64,000 nucleotides of DNA from Burkholderia glumae LMG 2196 = ATCC 33617 (GTDB lineage: Bacteria > Pseudomonadota > Gammaproteobacteria > Burkholderiales > Burkholderiaceae). Within the stretch, counting starts at the first letter, position 1. The number at the start of each line of letters is the position of its first letter. The stretch covers positions 1,116,001 through 1,180,000 of the forward strand of contig NZ_CP009435.1 in the NCBI RefSeq assembly GCF_000960995.1, given 5' to 3'. Both the position numbers and the translations under genes were made by a program. The notes under the pieces are model-generated. The model ran no database searches. It was not told the origin of the DNA and was given only the letters and a program-made list of their open reading frames with translations. Below are positions 36,005 through 44,586 of this stretch, one piece after another.

Positions 36005-36492
36005 GGCGCCGATTCCTCCGTGTCGCGTACTCGGGTCTGCAGCGCGATCAGTTGCTCGGCGTTTTCGTGACAGGTGGTGTAGTTGCCGGCGACGGTTGCG
36101 GCGACGGCAGAGAGCGCAATGCCCGAGGGGGCCGCATCAGCGCTTCCGGGATCGCCCACCGGCACGTTGGCGGCGGCGCCGTTGTGCACGCGCACAAACC
36201 CAACAGGAACAACGCAGGCGCGATCCGCTTCGCGATCCACATAGACGGGAATCTCCTTGATGATGGTGTCGCCCTTCCCACGGACGACCTGAACACGGTC
36301 GACGTACTGCGTGACGACCTTCACGTCGCGGCGTGCCGCGTCGCGCTCGGCCGTCCGATCGCGCACGTCGCGCGCGAGATCGTCGACGCGCTGGCCGGCG
36401 TCGACCAGGCGCGCATGCTGGATCGCGATGACGACGACAGCTACGGCGAGCGCGATCGCGCCGGCGACGAAGATACGGGCGCCGATCGTCAC
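36001..36492 (-). CDS. Rz-like inner-membrane spanin (LysB)
   Basis: This 163-aa protein starts with GTG at 36492 in a GTGA overlap with the endolysin. It has an N-terminal anchor (IFVAGAIALAVAVVVIAI) followed by a long coiled coil (DDLARDVRDRTAERDAARRD) in the periplasm. That is the Rz (i-spanin) design. It would pair with the nested Rz1 lipoprotein to fuse inner and outer membranes at lysis. The C-terminal part beyond residue 90 is the region that also encodes Rz1 in another frame. Confidence 0.88.
   Translation of the reverse strand: MTIGARIFVAGAIALAVAVVVIAIQHARLVDAGQRVDDLARDVRDRTAERDAARRDVKVVTQYVDRVQVVRGKGDTIIKEIPVYVDREADRACVVPVGFVRVHNGAAANVPVGDPGSADAAPSGIALSAVAATVAGNYTTCHENAEQLIALQTRVRDTEESAP
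36048..36242 (-). CDS. Rz1-like outer-membrane spanin lipoprotein, nested in the Rz gene
   Basis: This 64-aa product (start MWIAKRIAPALFLLGLCAC at 36242) has a short signal peptide with a lipobox ending in LCAC. A proline-rich mature part follows (APPPTC..., ...PSPQPSPATTPPVTK), as in Rz1/LysC. It lies entirely inside the Rz gene in a different frame, as in P2 and lambda. Together they span the periplasm. Confidence 0.88.
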   Translation of the reverse strand: MWIAKRIAPALFLLGLCACTTAPPPTCRWAIPEALMRPPRALRSLPSPQPSPATTPPVTKTPSN

Positions 36493-37289
36493 GCGGCCGC
36501 CCGGCTGTAGCGATCGAAGGCCCGTTCGAGCTTCACGTCGTACAGGTTCTCTGCGTAAGCCTTGCCGTTGTACAGCTCGGCGAACTTCGCCCACTTCTTA
36601 CCGCGCAGCGCGGCGAGCATTACCTTGTCAGCCAGGACGAAGCGGACGAATGCCTCGAGCTGCTCGGCCTCGCTGACCTTCATCGCGTCGACGAATGCGA
36701 ACACGTCCGGATAGCCGAGCGCCTTCCAGTGGAAGCCCATGATTTGAAACGCGCCCCAGCTCGTCGCTTCGAGCGCGCATGCGGCCGAAATTTGCGACGC
36801 GCTCGCCAGGCGCGCATATTCCGCCGCGTCGCCGGCGTAGCCGCCGCGCTTCGGGTTGACCAGGGCCGGATATTTCGCCGCCAGCGCGTCCGCGTCCAGG
36901 CCGGCCGCCGCGAGCTGGCGATACATGATGTGCCGCTCGTACAGGATCACGGGCCGGCCGTCAGGCAGGAACCCGGCGCCTTTCGATTCCACCTCATTGA
37001 CGGCACGCACGGCCGCGATATCGACCTGCAGCCGATCAGCCGCGTACTGCAGGTCGGCGTCGGTGAGGTGACGCGGATCGCGCCGGCCGGCCGAGAGCGT
37101 CGACCAGGTCTTCGGGCCGGCGATGCCGTCTGCGACCAGCCCGTGCGTGGCCTGAAACGCCACCACGGCGTTACGGGTTGCGCTGCCGTAAATCGCGTCG
37201 GTGTCGAGACGCGCGCCGGCTGCGATGAGCTGGCGCTGCAGGTAGCTGACGTCGGAGCCGCGGTCGCCGAGGCGCAGGGTCTTATACAT
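36489..37289 (-). CDS. Endolysin: peptidoglycan-binding domain plus N-acetylmuramidase (DUF3380)
   Basis: This 266-aa protein has an N-terminal peptidoglycan-binding type 1 domain (residues 5-65: LRLGDRGSDVSYLQRQLIAA, then FQATHGLVADGIAGPKTW). A C-terminal muramidase domain (residues 90-265) contains NEVESKGAGFLPDGRPVILY and SWGAFQIMGFHW. It degrades the cell wall at lysis. No signal peptide is seen, so release depends on a holin. It overlaps the downstream spanin and the upstream membrane gene by 4 and 8 bp. Confidence 0.94.
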   Translation of the reverse strand: MYKTLRLGDRGSDVSYLQRQLIAAGARLDTDAIYGSATRNAVVAFQATHGLVADGIAGPKTWSTLSAGRRDPRHLTDADLQYAADRLQVDIAAVRAVNEVESKGAGFLPDGRPVILYERHIMYRQLAAAGLDADALAAKYPALVNPKRGGYAGDAAEYARLASASQISAACALEATSWGAFQIMGFHWKALGYPDVFAFVDAMKVSEAEQLEAFVRFVLADKVMLAALRGKKWAKFAELYNGKAYAENLYDVKLERAFDRYSRAAA

Positions 37290-37602
37290 GGCGCCCCCAT
37301 ACCTTGAATTGCAGCACGCGCGCGATCACGGAGTCGCGCGGGTTGCCACGGTGGAACAGTTCGACGACGTTGCCGCGAACGCCGTACACGGCGAGGCACA
37401 GGACGCCGACCAGCACCGTGTCGGCAAGATTCGCTGGCGGCAGCATGCCGAACGCGGCGCGGATCGGCGCGGCGCCGGCGGCGACCGCGATCGTGTACGC
37501 CAGACATGCCGCGAGCGGCCGGTGGGCGCTCGTGCCACGGCGGAAGGTCACGAGGCGCAGCGCGAGCGCCGCACACAGCAGCACATAGACGGTCGTGATC
37601 AT
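37282..37602 (-). CDS. Phage holin-like membrane protein, 106 aa
   Basis: The product starts MITTVYVLLCAALALRLVTF behind a strong ribosome site (AAGGGGAGGG). It has three hydrophobic stretches: residues 2-18, LAACLAYTIAVAAGAAPI, and NLADTVLVGVLCLAVYGV. It lies directly before the endolysin and overlaps it by 8 bp, the usual place of a holin. Which of the two adjacent membrane proteins is holin and which is antiholin cannot be told from sequence. Confidence 0.78.
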   Translation of the reverse strand: MITTVYVLLCAALALRLVTFRRGTSAHRPLAACLAYTIAVAAGAAPIRAAFGMLPPANLADTVLVGVLCLAVYGVRGNVVELFHRGNPRDSVIARVLQFKVWGRHV

Positions 37603-37976
37603 TACTTTTCCCTCCCCTTGAACACGTTCAGCAGCCGATCGGGCGCGTCGGCCTGGGCGATCAGCCACAGCAGCAGCTTCACGACGAGCGCGGATGCGAT
37701 CAGCGCGCCGATGCCGGCGTGCACCTCAACGCGGGCCGGCAGCACCGCGTCGAGCGCGGCGGCGAACAGCTCGGCTGTGAGGCACCCGGCGACGAACGAG
37801 ATCACGAAGAACGCGATGCGCTTCGGAATCGACGGATCGGCGGCCGTCATCACAAACAGCAGCGAGCCGGCGAACGCGCCCATGACGACGTTGGCGTCGA
37901 CGCCGGGAAACAGCGAAAGCGTGGCGACGCCGAGCGCCGCGACCGTCGCGGACGACGTGGAAATAGGTTCAGCCAT
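37602..37976 (-). CDS. Phage holin-like membrane protein, 124 aa
   Basis: The product (start MAEPISTSSATVAALGVATL at 37976) has several membrane segments: ATVAALGVATLSLFP, VVMGAFAGSLLFVMTAA, IAFFVISFVAGCLTAELFAA and IGALIASALVVKLLLWLIA. It ends in a basic tail. This fits phage holin families with a cytoplasmic charged C-terminus. It overlaps the next membrane gene at TAATG. It probably forms the lysis pore or controls it. Confidence 0.8.
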   Translation of the reverse strand: MAEPISTSSATVAALGVATLSLFPGVDANVVMGAFAGSLLFVMTAADPSIPKRIAFFVISFVAGCLTAELFAAALDAVLPARVEVHAGIGALIASALVVKLLLWLIAQADAPDRLLNVFKGREK

Positions 37977-37978
37977 TC

Positions 37979-38191
37979 TCAGTCCCATAACTGGAGCCGC
38001 TCGGCACCGGATTGCGCCGCTTGCGGTACTTCGTCGGGCAGCTCGACGAGCAGCCCGTGAGGCAGGATCGGGCCGTACTGCGCCAGGTCCCGGTTGAGGT
38101 CGAGCACCGCTTCGACGACGCCGCGCGTGCGGCCTAGCACACGCCAGCAAAGCGCGTCGATGGTTTCACCCTGTATCGCACGTACCTCCAT
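37979..38191 (-). CDS. X: Phage tail protein X (P2 gpX, LysM-like)
   Basis: This 70-aa protein matches the tail protein X family: AIQGETIDALCWRVLGRTRG, then VEAVLDLNRDLAQYGPILPHG. It has a LysM-like fold and is needed for tail assembly. It overlaps the upstream 78-aa gene at TGATG. In P2, X lies directly after L; here one small gene is inserted. Confidence 0.93.
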   Translation of the reverse strand: MEVRAIQGETIDALCWRVLGRTRGVVEAVLDLNRDLAQYGPILPHGLLVELPDEVPQAAQSGAERLQLWD

Positions 38192-38427
38192 CAGGTCCGC
38201 TCCTGGCCGTTGGCGTCGAACGTCGCAATGAGATCGGGCTTGCTGCGCTCACGTCGTTGTCTGCACTCGCCGGCAATGCAATGCAGCGCATCTTCGACGT
38301 ATTCGAACCAGTCAATGTCGCGCCAGAAGAACCATGCATACCGACGTTGCAATCGGTGCGGTTGTGATCGACCGTTGCGGAAGCGACGGCCGGGCTGATG
38401 GCACAGGCGGAACACGGCGCGGGCCAT
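38191..38427 (-). CDS. Hypothetical phage protein, 78 aa, between L and X
   Basis: The product starts MARAVFRLCHQPGRRFRNGR and is rich in Arg, Trp and aromatic residues (RRYAWFFWRDIDWFEYVEDA), with three cysteines or histidines that could bind metal. It is joined to L and X by TGATG overlaps on both sides, which supports real translation. I recognise no family. P2 has no gene here. Confidence 0.68.
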   Translation of the reverse strand: MARAVFRLCHQPGRRFRNGRSQPHRLQRRYAWFFWRDIDWFEYVEDALHCIAGECRQRRERSKPDLIATFDANGQERT

Positions 38428-38909
38428 CAGATCAGCTCCACGGTGACGCGTGGCCGGCCAACGATGTCGCTGATTGCCCACCGAGCATCACGGCGCAGCT
38501 CGTCGCCCTGGGGCTCGAGCTCGTCTGCGCGGCGTGCGCCGTCGCCTGTCGTGTCGTAGTCGCGGTACCGCTCGATAAGCGTCGCCTTCGCCAGGCAATA
38601 CACCGCGCGCCGGTAGTGCTGCAGCCGTACGCTTTCGCCGTCGAGCTGGTCGGCCGGCACGTCGGCCAGGCAGGTGATGCCGGCTTCGCGCCACACCGCG
38701 CGTGCGCTGCGCAGTTCGTCGTTTACCTCGGCGATCGCGGCGAGCAGCTCGTGCCGCAGACGGGCGCCGGTGATCGACCCGTCGAGGCGCATCGTGTCGC
38801 GCGCGTGCTCGAGCGACACATCCGGATAGAACGGGTCGTTTTTGATCGGCTTTGCGGGTTCCGCATCCGCCGGCGCACGCGGCAGCGGCGGGGTCGAGAC
38901 AAAGGACAT
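38427..38909 (-). CDS. L: Phage head completion/stabilisation protein L (P2 gpL)
   Basis: This 160-aa protein matches P2 gpL: NDPFYPDVSLEHARDTMRLD is the hallmark, and AVYCLAKATLIERYRDYDTT follows. It binds the filled head at the portal vertex. It lies 104 bp downstream of M and overlaps the following small gene at TGATG. Confidence 0.95.
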   Translation of the reverse strand: MSFVSTPPLPRAPADAEPAKPIKNDPFYPDVSLEHARDTMRLDGSITGARLRHELLAAIAEVNDELRSARAVWREAGITCLADVPADQLDGESVRLQHYRRAVYCLAKATLIERYRDYDTTGDGARRADELEPQGDELRRDARWAISDIVGRPRVTVELI

Positions 38910-39013
38910 GGTCGGGTTCGTCAGGTTGATCGGTAGAGGCGGTGGACGGGGCTTTCGCGCGGACAGTGCCGGCTACGGCCCCGTGCCGCCTGGTGCGCGG
39001 GGTACGCTCGGTG

Positions 39014-39700
39014 TCAGCCACCGGGGTCGGACTGGCCCCCGTTGGCGGAATTCTTCAGCTCGCGCTCGAGCCGCTCGATGTCCTTCTTCACGCCCACGTT
39101 CGCGAAGAGCTGCAGCGCGCGGCGTAGATGGTCGAGGGCACGGGCGGGATCGGAGGCGGAGAGGCCGTAGCCGATCGCCTTGTGCAGCTTCGCGCGAACT
39201 TCGTCGGGCATGTCGGCCACTGCCGTGAGTCGCTCGATCTCGACGAGCGGTTCGACCTGGATCGCATCGCCGGCGCGATGGGCGCGCAACGCGGCCTCGG
39301 CGAATTCCTCGACGAGCAGACACGGCGTGCTGCGCTTGTACTGGTCGGGCAGCGGGAGGGCGTGCCGCAGCGCGTACGCGCCGATCTCGAGCGCGCCTTG
39401 GTAATCGCCGACGTCGATGCGCCAGACCATGATCGTCATCAGCACGTCGTCCTGGGCGCCGGCTGCGCCGTCGAGCACGCCCGCGACCCACGCGTCGTAT
39501 GCAGGCAGGAACTGCCGCTTCAGGTCGGCCTTGCGCTCGAGCGACTCGACAGCCTTCAGCGCGCGGCGGTGTTCGTCGAGCTGCGCGAGCATCAGCGTAT
39601 ATGCCGAGTCGTCGCGCAGCCCGCCGACACTCGTCGGCGTACCGCGCGCGGCCGTGGCCGCGACGGTGCGCTGGAAGTGTTGGCGGAACTGGTTCGTCAT
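39014..39700 (-). CDS. M: Phage terminase small/endonuclease subunit M (P2 gpM)
   Basis: This 228-aa protein matches P2 gpM, the terminase subunit that cuts cos DNA. Landmarks are LKRQFLPAYDAWVAGVLDG, DDVLMTIMVWRIDVGDYQGA and LVEEFAEAALRAHRAG. It overlaps N by 4 bp. It works with gpP to package linear phage DNA. Confidence 0.94.
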   Translation of the reverse strand: MTNQFRQHFQRTVAATAARGTPTSVGGLRDDSAYTLMLAQLDEHRRALKAVESLERKADLKRQFLPAYDAWVAGVLDGAAGAQDDVLMTIMVWRIDVGDYQGALEIGAYALRHALPLPDQYKRSTPCLLVEEFAEAALRAHRAGDAIQVEPLVEIERLTAVADMPDEVRAKLHKAIGYGLSASDPARALDHLRRALQLFANVGVKKDIERLERELKNSANGGQSDPGG

Positions 39701-40716
39701 GCGCCACCCTGCGGAGCGGCCGGGGCAGCGTCGGCAAACTGGATGCCCTCGACCACGCAGCCGGCGCCGTACTGCTCGATCACGTACGCATCGTTCGAGC
39801 TTTCATAGTTCTCGATGCGATCGCGCTCGGGCACTTCCTTCAGCGAGCGCCGGCGCGCGCTGGTTTGCCAGTAGATCGACAGGTTGTCCAGGCGAGTGAC
39901 CATCAGCGCATGCGGCGGGAAGTACGGCACGCTGACGGCCGGCAGGTTGCCGACGCGCTTCTGCGATACGACGATGTCGGTTGCGAGAGTTTCGGTCGAC
40001 GGCTGCGCCTGGTTGATGAGCGGGAAATACTTGTCCTGGAGCAGCTCGCGGCCGCAGATCACGACGAGGTTCGGGTCTTCGGCGTACCACGGGTCGAGGA
40101 ACTCGTTGCGCGCGAGCGAAACGACAGCGTCGAGATTCTTGAATTCTTCGCCCTTGCCGATCTTCACGCCCGAGAACACGCGTTGCTTCGCGTTGTTGCG
40201 GTACTGCTGCAGCCAACCGATGTTCACGTCCTGCAGCAGCGGATTCGTGGCGAGATCGGTATCGTCCGCAACCTTCACGCCGTTCCAGCCGATCATGATG
40301 CGATCGAGCGCCTGACGCACTATGATGGAATCGCGCAGACGCGCCTGGAAGTCCGGGAACTTCGCCCACGCGTCGAGCTGCTGATAGCGGATGTGCGTGT
40401 CGTAGTTCGTCTTCTCGCAACGGTATTTCTGGTTGTCGAGTGCCGAGACGTCGCGCGTTTCACGCGCTCGCTTGGTCGTATCGGTGCGGCTCGCGATCGG
40501 GCCGGATACGCCGAGGCCGATCTTCTCGCCCTCCATTTCCTCGACGCCGTGGATGTTGATCCGGCCGAGGAATGCGCTCGATTCCTGAATCTTTGTTTCG
40601 AGCGTTTGCTGCACGCTCGGCGCGACCGAAAACTTCTTCGTGGCATCGCTGATGCCGTTCAGTTCCTGGATGCGAGCCAGATACCGGTTGTACTGCTCGC
40701 GGGTAGTGTTCCGCAT
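39697..40716 (-). CDS. N: Phage major capsid protein N (P2 gpN)
   Basis: This 339-aa protein matches P2 gpN, with the start MRNTTREQYNRYLARIQELN and the blocks INIHGVEEMEGEKIGLGVSG and KTNYDTHIRYQQLDAWAKFP. It forms the icosahedral head and is processed at its N-terminus by gpO. It follows O by 36 bp and overlaps M by 4 bp. Confidence 0.96.
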   Translation of the reverse strand: MRNTTREQYNRYLARIQELNGISDATKKFSVAPSVQQTLETKIQESSAFLGRINIHGVEEMEGEKIGLGVSGPIASRTDTTKRARETRDVSALDNQKYRCEKTNYDTHIRYQQLDAWAKFPDFQARLRDSIIVRQALDRIMIGWNGVKVADDTDLATNPLLQDVNIGWLQQYRNNAKQRVFSGVKIGKGEEFKNLDAVVSLARNEFLDPWYAEDPNLVVICGRELLQDKYFPLINQAQPSTETLATDIVVSQKRVGNLPAVSVPYFPPHALMVTRLDNLSIYWQTSARRRSLKEVPERDRIENYESSNDAYVIEQYGAGCVVEGIQFADAAPAAPQGGA

Positions 40717-40752
40717 GGGTTCTCCGTCTGGGGGAATTGGGATGAGGGCGGG

Positions 40753-41577
40753 TTAGCAGTCGGTCTGCGCCCCGTTGTCGCTGCCCGTCGACGTCGGCCG
40801 CTGTTGCGGGCTGCTGTCGGTGCGCGAAAGCTTCTGGACCAGTTCGCTGTGTCGCTTCTCGCCGTCCTTCTGCGCGCGTTTCAGCTCGTCAACGTTCGTG
40901 TTGAATTTCTCGAGCTGCTCGAGCACCTGGCTCTGGCTTTCCGCGAGCGCGACGACCGATTGCGAGAGGTCGGAAAAGCGCTGCTCGTCGGTTGCTTCCT
41001 TGCGGTTCAGCAGGCCGCGTACCTTCGAGAACAGTGACTTGCCGGCATCACCGGTACGCGGCGGTGCGTCCTCGTCTTCGATCTCGATGTCGGCTTCGAT
41101 GGCGGCGCTGAAGAGGTTTTCCGGGCGCTGCTTCCGTGCGTCGTACGCTTTGTGCTTCGCACTGAACTGCAACATTTCCGTGCCGAGGCTTGCCGGGTTG
41201 TCGGTGACGGCGAGACCGACCAGGTACGCCTCTCCCGTGCCGGCGAAATCGGGATCGACTTCCATCGACGTGTAGACCTTCTGCCGCTGCTCGGTGGTCA
41301 GCGCGACCAGGTCTTTGGTCGGCGACAGTTGCGCGAGCAGGCGCATCTTTCCGTCCTGCTCTTCTGCCTTGAGCGCGATCACGTCGCCATACGCGCGGAA
41401 CGTGCTATCCGGGGTGTAGCCGCGAATGTGTTCCATGTTGATGCGTGCGCCGTACGTTTTCGGGTCGTAGCTGCTCGCCATCTGTTCGAGCATCGCGCGA
41501 TCGATCGTGCGGCCGTCCGTCGTCGCGCCTTCGGTCGCGATCCGGAAAAACTTCGTCTTCTTTGCGTCCTGTGCCAT
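40753..41577 (-). CDS. O: Phage capsid scaffold/protease O (P2 gpO)
   Basis: This 274-aa product (start MAQDAKKTKFFRIATEGATT at 41577) combines an N-terminal serine protease with a C-terminal coiled-coil scaffold (QVLEQLEKFNTNVDELKRAQ). Residues matching the P2 catalytic triad are D21 (ATTDGR), H50 (NMEHIRG) and S104 (VYTSMEV). It guides assembly of gpN and then cleaves capsid proteins and itself. It is divergent from P and shares the Ogr-type dyad at 41654 with it. Longer in-frame starts to 41676 exist but lack the family N-terminus. Confidence 0.95.
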   Translation of the reverse strand: MAQDAKKTKFFRIATEGATTDGRTIDRAMLEQMASSYDPKTYGARINMEHIRGYTPDSTFRAYGDVIALKAEEQDGKMRLLAQLSPTKDLVALTTEQRQKVYTSMEVDPDFAGTGEAYLVGLAVTDNPASLGTEMLQFSAKHKAYDARKQRPENLFSAAIEADIEIEDEDAPPRTGDAGKSLFSKVRGLLNRKEATDEQRFSDLSQSVVALAESQSQVLEQLEKFNTNVDELKRAQKDGEKRHSELVQKLSRTDSSPQQRPTSTGSDNGAQTDC

Positions 41578-41653
41578 GTGCGAATCCGCTGAGAGGGGGC
41601 TGTGTTCAGGGATTCCAGTTTCGGCAGTTCGAACCGGAGTCGCAACGCATGTT

Positions 41654-41678
41654 GGTTGTGCGCGCAACCGATACAACC
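41654..41678. promoter_or_regulatory. Ogr-type late promoter dyad serving O and P (PO/PP)
   Basis: GGTTGT (41654-41659), 13 nt, then ACAACC (41673-41678), perfect on both arms. It lies between the divergent genes O (77 bp away) and P (44 bp away), the same place as the overlapping PO/PP promoters of P2. Confidence 0.82.
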
Positions 41679-41721
41679 GTATGCAGTAGGGCCTACGCGC
41701 GCGCGTCGGTAGCCTTGCTGC

Positions 41722-43473
41722 ATGACTGCACTTCCCATTGATTCATCCGACGTTGATCCACGCCGACGCGCACGCGACCTGTACTGGCAGGGGTATCGCA
41801 TCGCGCGTATCGCCGAGCTGCTCGGCGTGAAGCCGGCCACGCTCTATAGCTGGAAAAAGCGCGATGGATGGGACGAGACCGAGCCGGTCGATCGCGTCAA
41901 CATGACGATCGAGGCGCAGCTGATAAAGCTCGTCACGAAGGAGGCGAAGGAAGGGCGCGACTTCAAGGAGATCGACCTGCTGACGCGTCAGCTCGACCGG
42001 TTGCGATCGCGACCAGCGAACGATGCAAAGGTGAGCGAATCCGGGGGTGGTGGCGGCACGCGCCGATCGTGCAGCTCGGACGACCGCAACGCGTTCAGCG
42101 AAGAGCAGATCGAGAAGTTGAACGATGCGTTCCTCGAATCGATCTTCGACTATCAGCGGACCTGGTATCGGGCCGGCTTCAAAGAGCGGATTCGCAACAT
42201 CCTGAAGAGCCGGCAGATCGGCGCGACCTGGTACTTCGCGCGCGAAGCGCTGCTCGATGCGCTGAACACGGGCCGCAATCAGATCTTCCTGTCGGCCAGC
42301 AAGGCGCAGGCGCACGTGTTCCGCCAGTACATCGTCCAGTTCGCGAAGGACGCGGTCGGCGTCGAGCTGAAGGGCGATCCGATGGTGTTGCCGAACGGCG
42401 CGACGCTGTACTTCCTCGGCACGAACGCGCGCACCGCGCAGAGCTATCACGGCAACCTGTATTTCGACGAGTACTTCTGGGTGCCGCGCTTCCAGGACCT
42501 GCGCAAGGTCGCGTCGGGCATGGCAATCCATTCGCAGTGGCGACAGACGTATTTCTCGACGCCGTCGAGCCTGGCGCACGACGCATACCCGTTCTGGTCC
42601 GGGGCGCTGTTCAACCGCGGTCGACCGAAGGATCAGCGCGTGTCGATCGACATCTCGAACGCGGCGCTCGCGGCGGGCCGCGCGTGCGCGGACGGCCAGT
42701 ATCGGCAGATCGTGACCGTCGAGGACGCCGTGCGCGGCGGCTGCAACCTGTTCGACCTCGAGCGCCTGAAGCTCGAATACAGCGCGGACGAATACGCGAA
42801 CCTGCTGCTGTGCCAGTTCATTGACGATTCGCTGTCGGTCTTTCCTCTCGCGACGTTGCAGACGTGCATGGTCGACACGTGGGAGGTGTGGGACGACTTC
42901 AAGCCGCTGTACATGCGCCCGTTCGGCGACGAAGAGGTGTGGATCGGTTACGACCCGTCGCACACGGGCGACAGTGCGGGCTGCGTGGTCTTGGCGCCGC
43001 CGAAGTATCCCGGCGGCAAGTTCCGCGTGCTCGAGCGGTTCCAGTGGCACGGCCTCGACTTCGAAGCGCAGGCGGCGCAGATCGAGGCGCTGACCCAGCG
43101 CTACCGCGTGACCTACATCGGCATCGACACGACCGGGATCGGGCAGGGCGTCTATCAGCTCGTCACGAAGTTTTTCCCGGCTGCGACGCCGTTCCACTAC
43201 TCGGTCGAGATCAAGACCGCGCTCGTGATGAAGGCGCAGAACGTGATCCGCAAAGGCCGGCTCGAGTTCGACACGGGCTGGAAGGATCTCGCCGCCGCGT
43301 TCATGGCAATCAAGAAAACGATCACGCCCAGCGGGCTGCAGATCACGTACAAGGCGAGCCGATCCGAAGAGGCGAGCCATGGCGACCTGGCCTGGGCGTG
43401 CATGCACGCGCTCGCGAACGAGCCGCTCGAGGGCGCGACGAGCACCAATACCGGATTTATGGAGCTTTTCTAA
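41722..43473 (+). CDS. P: Phage terminase ATPase subunit P (P2 gpP)
   Basis: This 583-aa protein matches P2 gpP. It has an N-terminal HTH (YRIARIAELLGVKPATLYSW), a Walker-A-like ILKSRQIGATWYFAREALL and a Walker-B-like NLYFDEYFWVPR, then a nuclease-like C-terminal domain (VWIGYDPSHTGDSAG; TYIGIDTTGIGQGV). It drives DNA packaging with gpM. A glycine-rich linker (SGGGGGTRRS) lies near residue 110. It overlaps Q at TAATG. Confidence 0.96.
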   Translation: MTALPIDSSDVDPRRRARDLYWQGYRIARIAELLGVKPATLYSWKKRDGWDETEPVDRVNMTIEAQLIKLVTKEAKEGRDFKEIDLLTRQLDRLRSRPANDAKVSESGGGGGTRRSCSSDDRNAFSEEQIEKLNDAFLESIFDYQRTWYRAGFKERIRNILKSRQIGATWYFAREALLDALNTGRNQIFLSASKAQAHVFRQYIVQFAKDAVGVELKGDPMVLPNGATLYFLGTNARTAQSYHGNLYFDEYFWVPRFQDLRKVASGMAIHSQWRQTYFSTPSSLAHDAYPFWSGALFNRGRPKDQRVSIDISNAALAAGRACADGQYRQIVTVEDAVRGGCNLFDLERLKLEYSADEYANLLLCQFIDDSLSVFPLATLQTCMVDTWEVWDDFKPLYMRPFGDEEVWIGYDPSHTGDSAGCVVLAPPKYPGGKFRVLERFQWHGLDFEAQAAQIEALTQRYRVTYIGIDTTGIGQGVYQLVTKFFPAATPFHYSVEIKTALVMKAQNVIRKGRLEFDTGWKDLAAAFMAIKKTITPSGLQITYKASRSEEASHGDLAWACMHALANEPLEGATSTNTGFMELF

Positions 43474-44525
43474 TGTCACGCAAGATTCGACGCGGCGCCG
43501 GGCGCCGCACGCATGGCCGTGCCGAGCAGGCCGCCGAACCCACGCCGGCGCCGACGCCGCGCACGGAGGTGTTCTCGTTTGGCGATCCGATCGAGGTAAT
43601 GGATCGTCGCGAGCTGCTCGAGTATGTTGAATGCATGCGGATGGGGAACTGGTACGAGCCGCCGCTGCCCCTGGACGGCCTCGCGCGCTCGTTTCGGGCC
43701 GCGCCACACCACAGCTCGGCCATCTACGTGAAGCGCAACATCCTCGTGCAGTCGTACATCGAGCATCCGCTGCTGCCGCGCGCGGATTTCAGCCGGTTCG
43801 TGCTCGAGTACTTGGTCTTCGCCAACAGTTACCTCGAGCTGCGCACGAACCGGCTCGGCGCACCGATGGCGCTGAAGTCGTCGCTCGCGAAGTACACGCG
43901 GGTCGGCGTCGAGCCGGGTCAATACTGGTTCGTCACGAATGTGCGGGAGCCGTACGAATTCCCGAAGGGCTCGGTCTATCACCTGTACGAGCCCGACCTG
44001 AACCAGGAGATCTACGGGCTCCCGGAATACCTGTCTGCGTTGAACTCGACCTGGCTGAACGAAAGCGCGACGCTGTTTCGCCGGCGCTACTACAAGAACG
44101 GGAGCCACGCAGGCTTCATCCTGTACATGACCGATGCGGCCGAGCGTCAGGAGGACGTCGACAATCTGCGTACGGCGCTAAAGAACGCGAAGGGGCCGGG
44201 CAACTTCCGGAACCTGTTCATGTACGCGCCGAAAGGGAAGAAGGACGGCATCCAGCTCCTGCCGATCGGTGAGGTCGCGGCGAAGGACGAGTTCTGGAAC
44301 ATCAAAAAGGTGACTGTCGAGGATCAGCTCGCGGCGCACCGCGTGCCGCCGCAACTGATGGGGATCATCCCGTCGAACGCGGGCGGCTTCGGTGACGTGG
44401 AGAAGGCGGCCGGGGTATTCAATGGCCTCGAGATCGAGCCGCTGAAGGCGCGGCTCCGGGAGCTGAACGACTGGATCGGGACCGAGGTCGTGCGGTTCAG
44501 AGACTTCGAGATGCCGAAGGGCTGA
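43473..44525 (+). CDS. Q: Phage portal protein Q (P2 gpQ)
   Basis: This 350-aa product (start MSRKIRRGAGRRTHGR at 43473) matches P2 gpQ of 344 aa. Landmarks are FSFGDPIEVMDRRELLEYVE, YVKRNILVQSYIEHPLLPRA and VEDQLAAHRVPPQLMGIIPS. It forms the head vertex through which DNA enters. It starts in a TAATG overlap with P and is followed 28 bp later by a strong terminator. Confidence 0.96.
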   Translation: MSRKIRRGAGRRTHGRAEQAAEPTPAPTPRTEVFSFGDPIEVMDRRELLEYVECMRMGNWYEPPLPLDGLARSFRAAPHHSSAIYVKRNILVQSYIEHPLLPRADFSRFVLEYLVFANSYLELRTNRLGAPMALKSSLAKYTRVGVEPGQYWFVTNVREPYEFPKGSVYHLYEPDLNQEIYGLPEYLSALNSTWLNESATLFRRRYYKNGSHAGFILYMTDAAERQEDVDNLRTALKNAKGPGNFRNLFMYAPKGKKDGIQLLPIGEVAAKDEFWNIKKVTVEDQLAAHRVPPQLMGIIPSNAGGFGDVEKAAGVFNGLEIEPLKARLRELNDWIGTEVVRFRDFEMPKG

Positions 44526-44553
44526 CGCCCGACCGCACACCAGGCAAAGCAAA

Positions 44554-44586
44554 GCCGCCGGGCACTTCGGTGCCGGCGGCTTTTTT
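44554..44586 (+). terminator. Rho-independent terminator after Q
   Basis: Stem GCCGCCGGGCAC / GTGCCGGCGGC with a TTCG loop and one bulged G is followed by TTTTTT. It ends the P-Q operon. Confidence 0.92.

Noticed and set aside
41743..43707. 654-codon minus-strand open frame
   Set aside because: It is antisense to terminase P, which is certain by motif and gene order.
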